A stretch of DNA of 64,000 bases from Xiheimicrobium sp052034585 (lineage in GTDB: Bacteria > Myxococcota > Myxococcia > Myxococcales > Myxococcaceae), in contig JBPOIJ010000005.1 in assembly GCA_052034585.1 (NCBI GenBank), positions 124,001 to 188,000 on the forward strand, read 5' to 3'. The notes beneath the pieces are model-generated. The model had not been told where the DNA came from. It ran no database searches and saw only the letters and a list, made by a program, of their open reading frames with translations. The stretch's first letter is position 1. Every line of letters starts with the position of its first letter. This document shows positions 51,946-64,000 of the stretch, piece by piece. The position numbers and the translations under genes are program-made.

Positions 51946-52932
51946 ATGAACCCTCGCTCGTTGATCAGCATCCTCGTGCTCGCGGCGGCCGCCTGTGGCC
52001 GAACCGAACTGCTCGAGGCGCCGCCGGTGCCCGACGTGGTGGAGTCGACGACCAACGTCAACGTCGCTCCCGACGGCTGCAAGGTGGCGGCGACCGACAG
52101 CTACCCGCTGGAGCCGTTCAAGCGGCAGCCCATCGACGTGCTCTTCGTCATCGACGACTCCTGCAGCATGGAGGACGACCAGTCGGCGCTCGCCGCCAAC
52201 TTCGAGTCCTTCTTCGGCTCGTTCAAGACGAACCAGGTCGACTTCCACGTCGCCGCCGTCACCACCGACATGGACGAGGACACGAGGCAGGGCCGCTTCG
52301 TCGGGCCAGTCATCACCGACAAGACGCCGGCCATCGATGACGCCTTCAAGAAGATGGTGAACGTCGGCAGCGAAGGGAGCGCCCACGAACAGGCGCTGGC
52401 GGCGGCGCGGGCTGGCCTCTCCGAGCCGCTCCTGTCGTCGACGAACAAGAACTTCCTCCGGGCGAACGCCGATCTCGCGCTCGTCTTCCTCGGTGACGAA
52501 GACGATCAATCGCCGTTCCCGCTCGCCGAGTTCGAGAGCTTCGTCCGCGGGCTCAAGACGGGAGAGCAGCGCACCTCGGTGACCTCCATCGTCGGCCTCG
52601 ATGGCTGTCTGTTCCCCGGGCTCGTGCGCGGGTGGCGGCTGGCGACGCTCCCCACCGACTTCAAGCAGGACGGCACGCTGGCGCTCTGCACGGTGGACTA
52701 CGTGAACATCCTCCGCACCACCGCTGGGCGCCTGGTGAACCAGCGCTGCATCGTCGGGCTCAAGCGGCCGATCGATCGCACCCGGCGGGTGCGGGTGACG
52801 GTGAACGGCGAGCCCAGCACCTTCCGCACCACCCCGCCCGACACCACATATCCGCAGGGCAGCATCGAGCTCGACGTCTGTCCGCCCGCGGGCGGCACCG
52901 TGAACATCGGCTACGACGAATGCTGGCGGTGA
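51946..52932 (+). CDS. vWA-domain lipoprotein
   Basis: A 328-residue lipoprotein (SLISILVLAAAAC) with a von Willebrand A domain from about residue 58: MIDAS motif VIDDSCSM (DxSxS), VDFHVAAVTTDMDEDT and LALVFLGDEDDQS. The C-terminal part has Cys-linked beta strands (CTVDYVNIL, IELDVCPPAGG). The type is common in myxobacteria as a surface adhesion or metal-dependent protein-binding domain. It is a single gene. Confidence 0.88.
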   Translation: MNPRSLISILVLAAAACGRTELLEAPPVPDVVESTTNVNVAPDGCKVAATDSYPLEPFKRQPIDVLFVIDDSCSMEDDQSALAANFESFFGSFKTNQVDFHVAAVTTDMDEDTRQGRFVGPVITDKTPAIDDAFKKMVNVGSEGSAHEQALAAARAGLSEPLLSSTNKNFLRANADLALVFLGDEDDQSPFPLAEFESFVRGLKTGEQRTSVTSIVGLDGCLFPGLVRGWRLATLPTDFKQDGTLALCTVDYVNILRTTAGRLVNQRCIVGLKRPIDRTRRVRVTVNGEPSTFRTTPPDTTYPQGSIELDVCPPAGGTVNIGYDECWR

Positions 52933-53010
52933 GGTGGTTCGGCTGAGCGCTGGCGTGTTCCTTCGAGTGACGAAGTCGCTCAGCTTCTCCGCCTCACTCT
53001 CGGCTTCGTC

Positions 53011-53445
53011 TCACGACATCAACTTGTGCATCGAGGCCTCGGACCGCGAGAGGCCCGCGGTGGTCAGCACCGAGCGCGCCGCCGGGTTCTTCGCCAACAC
53101 CGCGTCGACCACCGCCCGTGGGAACGCCACCACCTCGAGCTCGGACAGCGCGGTGACCGTCGCCTGGCGCCGCGCCCCCGACAACATCGCCTGCTCGCCG
53201 AAGAACTGACCCGACGTCAGGGTGCCCACCACCTTCTCGGTGCCCAGGTCGTCGACCGTCACCTGCGCCTCGCCCTTCGCCAACACATAGAGCACGTCAC
53301 CCGAGTCGCCTTCGCGGCAGAGCACGTGCCCCTTGGGGAACTTCTGCCGGCCCGCTCGCGAGAGCAGCTCCTTGCGCCCCTCGGCGTCGAGCGCCTCGAA
53401 GAGCTTGGAGGCCTTCGCCAACGCCGCAGTGTCGAGGTCGCTCAT
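53011..53445 (-). CDS. Stand-alone cyclic-nucleotide-binding domain protein
   Basis: A 144-residue CNB domain: beta-roll FPKGHVLCREGDSGDVLYVLAKGEAQVTV and phosphate-binding cassette FFGEQAMLSGARRQATVTAL. There is no DNA-binding or catalytic domain attached, so it is an effector or adaptor that might bind cAMP or another ligand. The 5' region contains one copy of the dyad repeat described at 53497. Convergent with the vWA gene (78 bp gap). Confidence 0.9.
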   Translation of the reverse strand: MSDLDTAALAKASKLFEALDAEGRKELLSRAGRQKFPKGHVLCREGDSGDVLYVLAKGEAQVTVDDLGTEKVVGTLTSGQFFGEQAMLSGARRQATVTALSELEVVAFPRAVVDAVLAKNPAARSVLTTAGLSRSEASMHKLMS

Positions 53446-53496
53446 GGAGCGCGAGTCTGGGAGCGGCAGCGCGCGCGGTCAAGGTCACCAAAGTCA

Positions 53497-53535
53497 GCCA
53501 AAACGAGCCGACTCGGTCGACTTTTGGCTGACGAT
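53497..53535. repeat. Dyad repeat, left copy (GCCAAAACG-N17-TTTGGCTGACGAT)
   Basis: GCCAAAACG at 53497-53505 and TTTGGCTGACGAT at 53523-53535. It is part of a longer perfect 11-bp inverted repeat (GTCAGCCAAAA 53493-53503; TTTTGGCTGAC 53522-53532). It lies 5 bp beyond the ATPase stop codon and 48 bp upstream of the CNB gene start. Confidence 0.75.
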
Positions 53536-53540
53536 TTCGG

Positions 53541-55022
53541 TCACTCGGGAAGCGTGAGCGGGGTGAAGAGCGCGTCCATCGTGAGCGAGCGGGCGACCAG
53601 CTCGCGGGCGTGCTCGTTCGGGCGAACACCGTACGACGTCACCATGGTGAGGAAGAGCGCCTTCTTGGTGCCGGTCACCTCGCGGAACGCGTCGCGCTTG
53701 TGCTTGAGCTCGCGCGCGTAGGCCTTGTCGATGACGAACTCCGACTCCGAGAACTTGAGCTCGCAGAGGTTCGTGCAGCGGTCCGCCCGGTCGATGACGA
53801 GGTCGATCTGCGCGCCATCGCGGCCGTGCGCACCCGGCGCCGCCCACGACGCCTCGGTCGTCTCGAGCCCTTCGATGCCCAGCGCCGCTTTCAGCGAACG
53901 CACGTGCTTGAGGCAGACGGCTTCGAAGGCGAGCCCCGCCCACGCGCGCCACGCCGGAGTGCCTTGCTTCCGCAGCCAGACGCCGCCGCTCGAGAACGAG
54001 CGCGGACGTGGCTCGATCCACGAGAGGTAGAAGAGCGAGTACTCGTCGGTGAGCCAATAGGCGCCGTCCTTCTTGGCGCGGCCGAGGTGGGGCAGCTGGG
54101 CGATGAAGCCCGACTCTTCGAGCTCCTCGAGCACCTTGGTGGCGGTGCCGCCCGAGCCGAGGCCCGCGGCGTCGAGGAGCGCGGTGCGCGTCATTCCTCG
54201 GCGCTTGGTGGCCAGGGTGCGCACCACCGCCTCGTGTCGCTCCGAACGCTCGAACAGCGAGGTGAAGAGCGTCTGGAACTCGGTGCGGAGGAAACCGTCG
54301 CGGGCGAAGCAGAGCCGGTCGACGTTCTGCGCCGCCGAGTCGCCGGGCCGAACCTGCGCGAGGTAGTGCGGGACGCCACCGAGCGCCAGGTAGAGCTCGA
54401 CGGTCTGGTAACGACCGAGCTCGACGCCCTTCGAGCGGAGCAGCTCCTCGGCGTCGCGCAGGCCGAAGGGTTCGACGCGGAGCCGGCGCGTCACCCGGTT
54501 GTGGAGCCCGCCGCGCTCCGTCACCACGTGCTCGAGCATCCACGATGCGGCCGAGCCGCAGAGCACCACCACGAGCTGCCGCTGCCGGCTCGCCCACGAA
54601 TTCCAGAAGTGCTCGAAGGCGGGCAAGAAGCCCGACTTGCGCGAGGCGAGCCAGGGCACCTCGTCGAACACCACCACCTGCTTGCTCGAGCGCCGCTTGA
54701 GCCGCTTGGCGAGGAAGGCCTCGAGGGTGGAGAACGCCGCGAACCAGTCGGCCGGAGGCTCCACGTCGACGCCGGTGGCCTTCGCCAGCGCCTTGGCGAA
54801 GCCGCGCAGCTGGGTGGGGCGGTCGACGCCGTGAATGCCGACGAGCTCGAAGCAGACCGAGGCCCCGAAGCCCTGGCGGATGAGGAAGGTCTTCCCCACC
54901 CGGCGGCGCCCGTAGACCGCGACGAGCTCGGCCTCGGTGGAGCGGTGGGTCTCGTCGAGGAGCCGCCGTTCGCCGTGTCGCGCCACGAGCATGCGGTATT
55001 CATAGCCGAATCGGTGCTGCAT
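53541..55022 (-). CDS. AAA ATPase with C-terminal DUF234/PD-(D/E)XK nuclease-like domain
   Basis: A 493-residue protein of the archaeal-ATPase (PF01637) plus DUF234 type. Walker A is GRRRVGKT (38-45), Walker B VVVFDEVPWL, a sensor-like VVVLCGSAASWM, then a winged-helix part (GMTRTALLDAAGLGSGGTATKVLEELEESGFI) and a C-terminal nuclease-like fold with Asp in GAQIDLVIDR and ELK in NLCELKFSE, the D-(E)xK pattern. The family is widespread and often accessory, with unsettled function. ATG 55022 is used; an internal ATG at 54992 is possible. The gene is bracketed by two copies of the same dyad repeat, and a further half-site lies 7 bp upstream of the ATG. Confidence 0.9.
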   Translation of the reverse strand: MQHRFGYEYRMLVARHGERRLLDETHRSTEAELVAVYGRRRVGKTFLIRQGFGASVCFELVGIHGVDRPTQLRGFAKALAKATGVDVEPPADWFAAFSTLEAFLAKRLKRRSSKQVVVFDEVPWLASRKSGFLPAFEHFWNSWASRQRQLVVVLCGSAASWMLEHVVTERGGLHNRVTRRLRVEPFGLRDAEELLRSKGVELGRYQTVELYLALGGVPHYLAQVRPGDSAAQNVDRLCFARDGFLRTEFQTLFTSLFERSERHEAVVRTLATKRRGMTRTALLDAAGLGSGGTATKVLEELEESGFIAQLPHLGRAKKDGAYWLTDEYSLFYLSWIEPRPRSFSSGGVWLRKQGTPAWRAWAGLAFEAVCLKHVRSLKAALGIEGLETTEASWAAPGAHGRDGAQIDLVIDRADRCTNLCELKFSESEFVIDKAYARELKHKRDAFREVTGTKKALFLTMVTSYGVRPNEHARELVARSLTMDALFTPLTLPE

Positions 55023-55028
55023 GGCGGA

Positions 55029-55043
55029 GATTTGGCTGGGTAT
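55029..55043 (+). repeat. Additional TTTGGCTG half-site upstream of ATPase gene
   Basis: GATTTGGCTGGGTAT matches GATTTGGCTGGCGAT at 55086-55100 at 13 of 15 positions. It is only 7 bp from the minus-strand ATG 55022, a good place for an autoregulatory operator. Confidence 0.6.
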
Positions 55044-55061
55044 CGCCGCACCTCATGAGCG

Positions 55062-55100
55062 GCCAAAACGCAATGACGAGCTGGCGATTTGGCTGGCGAT
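55062..55100. repeat. Dyad repeat, right copy (GCCAAAACG-N17-TTTGGCTGGCGAT)
   Basis: GCCAAAACG at 55062-55070 and TTTGGCTGGCGAT at 55088-55100. The 17-bp spacing and orientation equal those of the copy at 53497-53535, while the spacer sequence differs completely. Confidence 0.75.
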
Positions 55101-55216
55101 GGCTCGTCACTGCCCTGTCACCCCGCGCGCCAGAAGCGGTGACCTCGGGCAGAGTCGAAGCACTCGGAGGGTGAGCGGGGTATGTCGACCCTCCTCGACG
55201 ACGGAGCGTGCACGCA

Positions 55217-58006
<2,790 letters not shown>

Positions 58007-58079
58007 CTCGCGACGACTGATCAGGCTCGGCGCCGATGACTGTCTCCGCCGACGCATCGACGTTCACCGCACGCAACGC

Positions 58080-58367
58080 TCACTCGCTCTCGGGGTCTTC
58101 GCCCGGCGCGTCGGCTCCTGGTGCTTCGAGCGCGACGGCCGCGAGCACCCGCTTGCGCACGCCCTTCGGTGACAGCCGCTGCGTGTCGGCCACTGCGCAG
58201 CTCACGTAGGCGAGATCGGCCAGCGCGCGAATCGCCCGCGCCCGCCGCTCGAGGTTCTTCCCCGACAGCTCGTCAGCCGACTTCTCGAGGAACGCCTTCG
58301 CGAGTGACTCGAAGAGGTACACGCGGTTCTCAATCGTCCCCTCATCGCTTCGTTCGGTCTTGCTCAT
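58080..58367 (-). CDS. Small unknown protein
   Basis: A 95-residue charged, mostly helical cytoplasmic protein (IENRVYLFESLAKAFLEK, RARAIRALADLAYVSCAVADTQRL) with an acidic tail. ATG 58367; no clear ribosome site. No family recognised. It is divergent from ppdK and convergent with the M28 gene. Confidence 0.6.
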   Translation of the reverse strand: MSKTERSDEGTIENRVYLFESLAKAFLEKSADELSGKNLERRARAIRALADLAYVSCAVADTQRLSPKGVRKRVLAAVALEAPGADAPGEDPESE

Positions 58368-58511
58368 GGCTCGTCAGTGGAGCGCAAGTCCGCCTCCTCG
58401 CCAACAGGCGCACGCAAGCGTTGCGCTCGCCCTCACGCGCATTCGGGCACGACCTTGGCGCACATCATGCACACCCGCCGGCACTCGTTGATCATCGAGG
58501 GGACGACCACC

Positions 58512-61247
<2,736 letters not shown>

Positions 61248-61248
61248 C

Positions 61249-62418
61249 TCAGGCCGCTCGTCGCTGGGCGGTGGAGGACAGCTCCTTCCACCGCCCCATC
61301 GCGCTCGCATCGAGCGCGAAGGGCTTGAGTTCGAGCTGACACTCGTCGTTGGAGGTGCAGCTCGCAGTGACGGTGGCCGGGAAAGCGAAGTCGCCGATCT
61401 CGACGTTGACGAGCTGCCGCAGCGCCACCGTCGCCTTCCCTCGAACCTTGACGGTGGTGTCGGTGAACTGCCGCGCGCGGTACGGCTCGCGCTGCCCGCG
61501 CCGGACGATGTTCACCACGAGGTCGAGGTCGGGCGTCTCGGTCGGTGGCGGCGTCTCTTGCGAGACGAGGCTGGGGACCGCGCTGGTGCCGGGCACGTCG
61601 AGCGACTCGAGGAGTGAGGGGAACTTCGGCACCAGGTGCAGCAGCGCCGCGTGCTCGGCCGGCGAGACACCACCCATCGACGACAGCTCGGCCGCTTCGA
61701 GCGACGTCGACTCGAACAGCCGCGCGCTCAGCACGTCGCACGTCTGCACCAGCTCCATCAGCTTCGCGTTCTCGCAGAGCGCCGAGTCTTCGTCGTGGTG
61801 CCGGGCCACCACCTCGGCGAGGAAGTTGGGCAGCCTCCAATCGGCCGAGAGCGTCATGCCCAGCTCGACGTGGTACGCCTTCGCGCGCTGCACCCACAGC
61901 TCCGCTGGGCGGGGGCTCACCTCGGGGTGCTCGCCGAGGATCACCTCGAAGGTGCGATAGGCGATCGTCTCTCCGAAGTCGTGGAGGAGCCCGGCGAGGA
62001 ACGCTTCTCCCGGGTCGAGCCGCCGCCCTCTCGCGAGCTGTTGACAGAGGAGCGCGTTGACCAGGCTCCGGCGCCAGCTGTCGCGGCGGAGCGCCACCAG
62101 CGGCCCGTCGATGAGCGCCTGGACGCCGAGGGTGCCGGCGATGGCGATGTTCCCGAGCTCGGAGGCGCCGATGCGGAGGATCGCCGAGGGCAGGGTCGTG
62201 ATGGGCTGAATGGGCCGGTAGAAGGCCGAGTTCGCGGCGCGCACGACATGGCTTGCGAGCCCCGGGTCCGATTCGACCAGCTTCACCAGCTCGTCCATGC
62301 CGAAGGTGCCCGCGCTGATCAGCCGCTGCAGCTGGAGGGCGATGCCGGGATAGGTGGGCAGTTCGATCACCTTGGCTCGAATCAGCCGAACCACCTCTGC
62401 GTCGAGATCGAGCCCCAC
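61249..62418 (-). CDS. HDOD-domain signalling protein
   Basis: A 389-residue protein with an HDOD domain in residues about 10-215 (LPTYPGIALQLQRLIS, DPGLASHVVRAANSAFY, ITTLPSAILRIG, AGLLHDFGETIAY, VARHHDED). The C-terminal part of about 120 residues is beta-rich and PilZ-like in composition (VVNIVRRGQREPYRARQF, LVNVEIGDFAFPATV), though no c-di-GMP motif (RxxxR) is certain. Start GTG 62418 is the only in-frame choice near the domain; TATCCG lies seven bases upstream. Its stop is one base from the ppdK stop (convergent). HDOD proteins act in signalling and motility control. Confidence 0.87.
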   Translation of the reverse strand: MGLDLDAEVVRLIRAKVIELPTYPGIALQLQRLISAGTFGMDELVKLVESDPGLASHVVRAANSAFYRPIQPITTLPSAILRIGASELGNIAIAGTLGVQALIDGPLVALRRDSWRRSLVNALLCQQLARGRRLDPGEAFLAGLLHDFGETIAYRTFEVILGEHPEVSPRPAELWVQRAKAYHVELGMTLSADWRLPNFLAEVVARHHDEDSALCENAKLMELVQTCDVLSARLFESTSLEAAELSSMGGVSPAEHAALLHLVPKFPSLLESLDVPGTSAVPSLVSQETPPPTETPDLDLVVNIVRRGQREPYRARQFTDTTVKVRGKATVALRQLVNVEIGDFAFPATVTASCTSNDECQLELKPFALDASAMGRWKELSSTAQRRAA

Positions 62419-62499
62419 GATCGATCGGATAAGGGGGCCATGCGAGCTTTGCGCGACAGAGTTTTGACGCCGGCTCGGTCCTCGCCGGACAATCGGCCG

Positions 62500-63219
62500 A
62501 TGACCCGGGACGAATTTCGTGACGCGCTGCTGGCGGTGATGGAGCGCAAGGAGCACTGGGCCTGGCCGCGCTTCACCGACGGCACGGTGAAGAAGGCGCT
62601 GCTCCACGTTCACCTCGAGCAGGACTACGCCACCTTCGTGCGCGACTTCCCCGTGCTGGTGGGGCGCGCGTACGTGCAGTGTCCGCTGCCGGCGGTGCGG
62701 CGTGAGCTGGCCGAGAACCTCTACGAGGAAGAGACGGGCGGGCTCCACGCCGGCCGGCCGCACCCGGAGCTGTTCCTCGAGTACCCCCGTGGGCTCGGCT
62801 TCGACCTGCGCCGCTTCGAGCGGGTGGAGCTGCTCCCTGGCGCGAGGCTCTACCGTGGGCTCCTCGACGAGCTGACCCAGGCGCGCGGCTGGAGCGTGTC
62901 GGCCGCCATCGTCACCCTCTTCATCGAGGGAACTCCGCACGAGCGCTCGCTGTTCGACCCCGCCGCGCCACCTCGCCCCGAGCCGCCGCTGAGCGAACAC
63001 CCGCTGGTGAAGCACTACGCGCTGCCGGTCGAGTCGCTGGCCCTCACCAAGGCCCATCGTGGCGTCGAGGGAGACCATCGGAAGGCGGCCTGGCGGGTGA
63101 TGCTCGATCACGTGCCGGCCGACGAGCGAGGCAAGGTGGTGGTGGCGATGGAGCAGGCGCTCCAGGCCTGGCTCGTCTATCGCGACGACGTGGCGCGCGC
63201 GTGCGGGCTGTCACGTTGA
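62500..63219 (+). CDS. Iron-containing redox enzyme family (haem-oxygenase-fold, TenA/PqqC-like)
   Basis: A 239-residue all-helical protein of the HO-like iron-containing redox family. Characteristic residues are in ELAENLYEEETGGLHAGRPHPELFLEY and ALTKAHRGVEGDHRKAAWRVMLDH, where Glu and His are spaced as in di-iron HO-like oxidases. ATG 62500 is preceded by GACAAT and six bases. It is divergent from the HDOD gene. The substrate is unknown. Confidence 0.85.
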   Translation: MTRDEFRDALLAVMERKEHWAWPRFTDGTVKKALLHVHLEQDYATFVRDFPVLVGRAYVQCPLPAVRRELAENLYEEETGGLHAGRPHPELFLEYPRGLGFDLRRFERVELLPGARLYRGLLDELTQARGWSVSAAIVTLFIEGTPHERSLFDPAAPPRPEPPLSEHPLVKHYALPVESLALTKAHRGVEGDHRKAAWRVMLDHVPADERGKVVVAMEQALQAWLVYRDDVARACGLSR

Positions 63220-63517
63220 GTCAACGAAGGTGGGAGGTCGGGGTCGGCGCACCCGGTGGCGTCACGGGCTGGCGACGACGTGCGAGATGTCTCCTGAGTT
63301 GAGCGCGCACTCGAGACACATCGGCGTCGACGAGGGGAGCGTGCGGAGGCCGGCGTAGTTGGTGACGCTGAAGAGATCGAACACCCTGATGCTCGCGACG
63401 ATCGTGTCCTGTGACTGGGGCCCGGCGTTGGCGAGGGCGGGTGGCAGCAGGGGTGTACGGACCACAATCGTGAGAAGACGGGCGCGGTCGTCGGGCTCAC
63501 GAGCTACTCTCGCGCGA
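63220..63517. other. Intergenic region (298 bp), no gene supported
   Basis: Lies between the redox-enzyme gene and the truncated GH114 lipoprotein gene. Frames crossing it on the minus strand lack any start signal or domain. The only clear element is the promoter-like TACTCT at 63505. Confidence 0.5.
63505..63517 (+). promoter_or_regulatory. Putative leaderless promoter (-10 TACTCT, 7 bp to ATG)
   Basis: GAGCTACTCT, seven bases, ATG 63518. It shares GCTACNNT and the spacing with the promoters at 36908 and 38571. Confidence 0.55.
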
Positions 63518-64000
63518 ATGCTCCGTGTGTTCGTCGCTCTGGTGCTGCTCGCTTCCTGTTCACCCCCAGCCGGCTCGTCGGATGGAGGTGTCGGTGGCGG
63601 ATCAGTCGGTGGCGGCTCGGTCGGTGGCGGCTCGGTCGGTGGCGGATCGGTCGGTGGCGGCTCGGTTGGTGGCGGATCAGTCGGTGGCGGATCAGTCGGT
63701 GGCGGGTCAGTCGGTGGCGGCTCAGTCGGTGGCGGCTCAGTTGGTGGCGGCTCAGTCGGTGGCGGGTCGGTCGGTGGCGGCTCGGTTGGTGGCGGCTCAG
63801 TCGGTGGCGGCTCAGTCGGTGGCGGACGCGCCGGGGGAAGCCCGGCCGATGCTGGCTGGTTGCGACTGGCTCCGGGAACGTCGTGGCAATGGCAGCTCAC
63901 TGGCACCATCGACACGACCGTCGACGCGGGTGTCTTCGACATCGACCTCTTCGAGGCGCCGCAAGCGACGATCGACTCGCTGCACGCCTCGGGACGCAAG
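63518..64000 (+). CDS. GH114 (endo-alpha-1,4-polygalactosaminidase-like) lipoprotein, 3' truncated
   Basis: The first 161 residues of a lipoprotein (LRVFVALVLLASC) cut by the window end. A (GGSVG)15 stalk spans residues about 28-102. The last about 45 residues (TSWQWQLTGTIDTTVDAG, VFDIDLFEAPQATIDSLHASGRK) match the opening of glycoside hydrolase family 114, which cleaves polygalactosamine-type exopolysaccharides. The catalytic acids would lie beyond the window. TACTCT seven bases upstream of ATG 63518 suggests a leaderless transcript. Confidence 0.85.
   Translation, partial: MLRVFVALVLLASCSPPAGSSDGGVGGGSVGGGSVGGGSVGGGSVGGGSVGGGSVGGGSVGGGSVGGGSVGGGSVGGGSVGGGSVGGGSVGGGSVGGGSVGGGRAGGSPADAGWLRLAPGTSWQWQLTGTIDTTVDAGVFDIDLFEAPQATIDSLHASGRK
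63601..63825 (+). repeat. 15-bp tandem coding repeat x15, pentapeptide GGSVG
   Basis: Fifteen consecutive 15-bp units (ATCAGTCGGTGGCGG and variants at the first and sixth bases) encode the stalk of the GH114 lipoprotein. The array is strictly in register. Confidence 0.92.

Noticed and set aside
53541..55022. Insertion sequence or transposase reading of the ATPase gene because of its flanking repeats
   Set aside because: No transposase catalytic motif and no terminal inverted repeats of the usual IS kind; the protein is an archaeal-type AAA ATPase.
63601..63825. Regular repeats considered as a possible CRISPR array
   Set aside because: Units are 15 bp, directly abutting without spacers, and in coding register.
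63262..63999. Long minus-strand open frame rich in PPPTEP/PPPTDP repeats opposite the GH114 lipoprotein
   Set aside because: It is the complement of the 15-bp repeat array; the plus strand has a lipobox, a recognisable GH114 start and a promoter-like box.

Overview
The window is a high-GC bacterial chromosome segment that looks like a Myxococcota (myxobacterial) genome, probably of the Myxococcia. The evidence is the density of Hanks-type Ser/Thr kinases, the many lipoproteins with glycine-rich stalks, a MYXO-CTERM-type C-terminus (20057-21403), a MopE-like DNDCDG protein (39732-41309), a kinase carrying an anti-sigma zinc finger next to an ECF-like sigma factor, and frequent 4-bp ATGA/GTGA gene overlaps. 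I see no tRNA, rRNA, CRISPR array, insertion sequence or prophage. About 49 protein genes fill nearly the whole window; no gene-free stretch exceeds 300 bases.

Layout. 1-4840: a truncated Ser/Thr kinase, an exported protein with two C-terminal membrane segments and a lipoprotein, in one overlapping operon. 4856-9798: minus-strand genes for a probable outer-membrane barrel, an endonuclease/exonuclease/phosphatase-fold lipoprotein, a Cys-rich lipoprotein, a beta-helix lipoprotein and an EF-hand protein. 9922-13832: a large LysM/calpain-like cysteine peptidase and a lipoprotein. 13869-19165: a signalling module of ECF-like sigma factor, zinc-finger kinase and divergent pseudokinase-TPR protein. 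19237-23607: a protein sharing an N-terminal tag with the calpain-like protein, a MYXO-CTERM surface protein, a small protein and a peptidoglycan-binding HExxH metallopeptidase.

23746-32108 is mostly metabolic: a fused 2-aminobenzoyl-CoA monooxygenase/reductase-like flavoprotein, a PHB-depolymerase-family esterase, a YkgJ protein and a MaoC-phosphotransacetylase plus acetate kinase operon. It also holds a PEGA-type membrane protein. 32160-36793 is a five-gene overlapping operon for a Zn/Mn ABC importer with a metallo-beta-lactamase-fold lipoprotein. 36921-41309 repeats the theme of the left end: kinase, membrane-hairpin protein, lipoprotein. 41334-52932 holds an alpha/beta hydrolase, a DUF3467 protein, several exported or lipoproteins (jelly-roll-like, kelch, vWA) and a SWIM-SNF2 helicase. 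53011-64000 holds a cyclic-nucleotide-binding protein, an AAA ATPase/nuclease-like gene bracketed by a repeated dyad, an M28 peptidase, pyruvate phosphate dikinase, an HDOD protein, a haem-oxygenase-fold enzyme and a truncated GH114 lipoprotein.

The least explained items are: the 39-bp dyad repeats, with identical internal spacing, on both sides of the AAA ATPase gene; the shared N-terminal PF..L..SSMxQxL tag on two proteins without signal peptides; the pseudokinase with all three catalytic motifs lost, divergent from its active paralogue; a TANNNT-N7-start arrangement at four genes, implying leaderless mRNAs; and 15-bp coding repeats that build pentapeptide stalks in four unrelated surface proteins.
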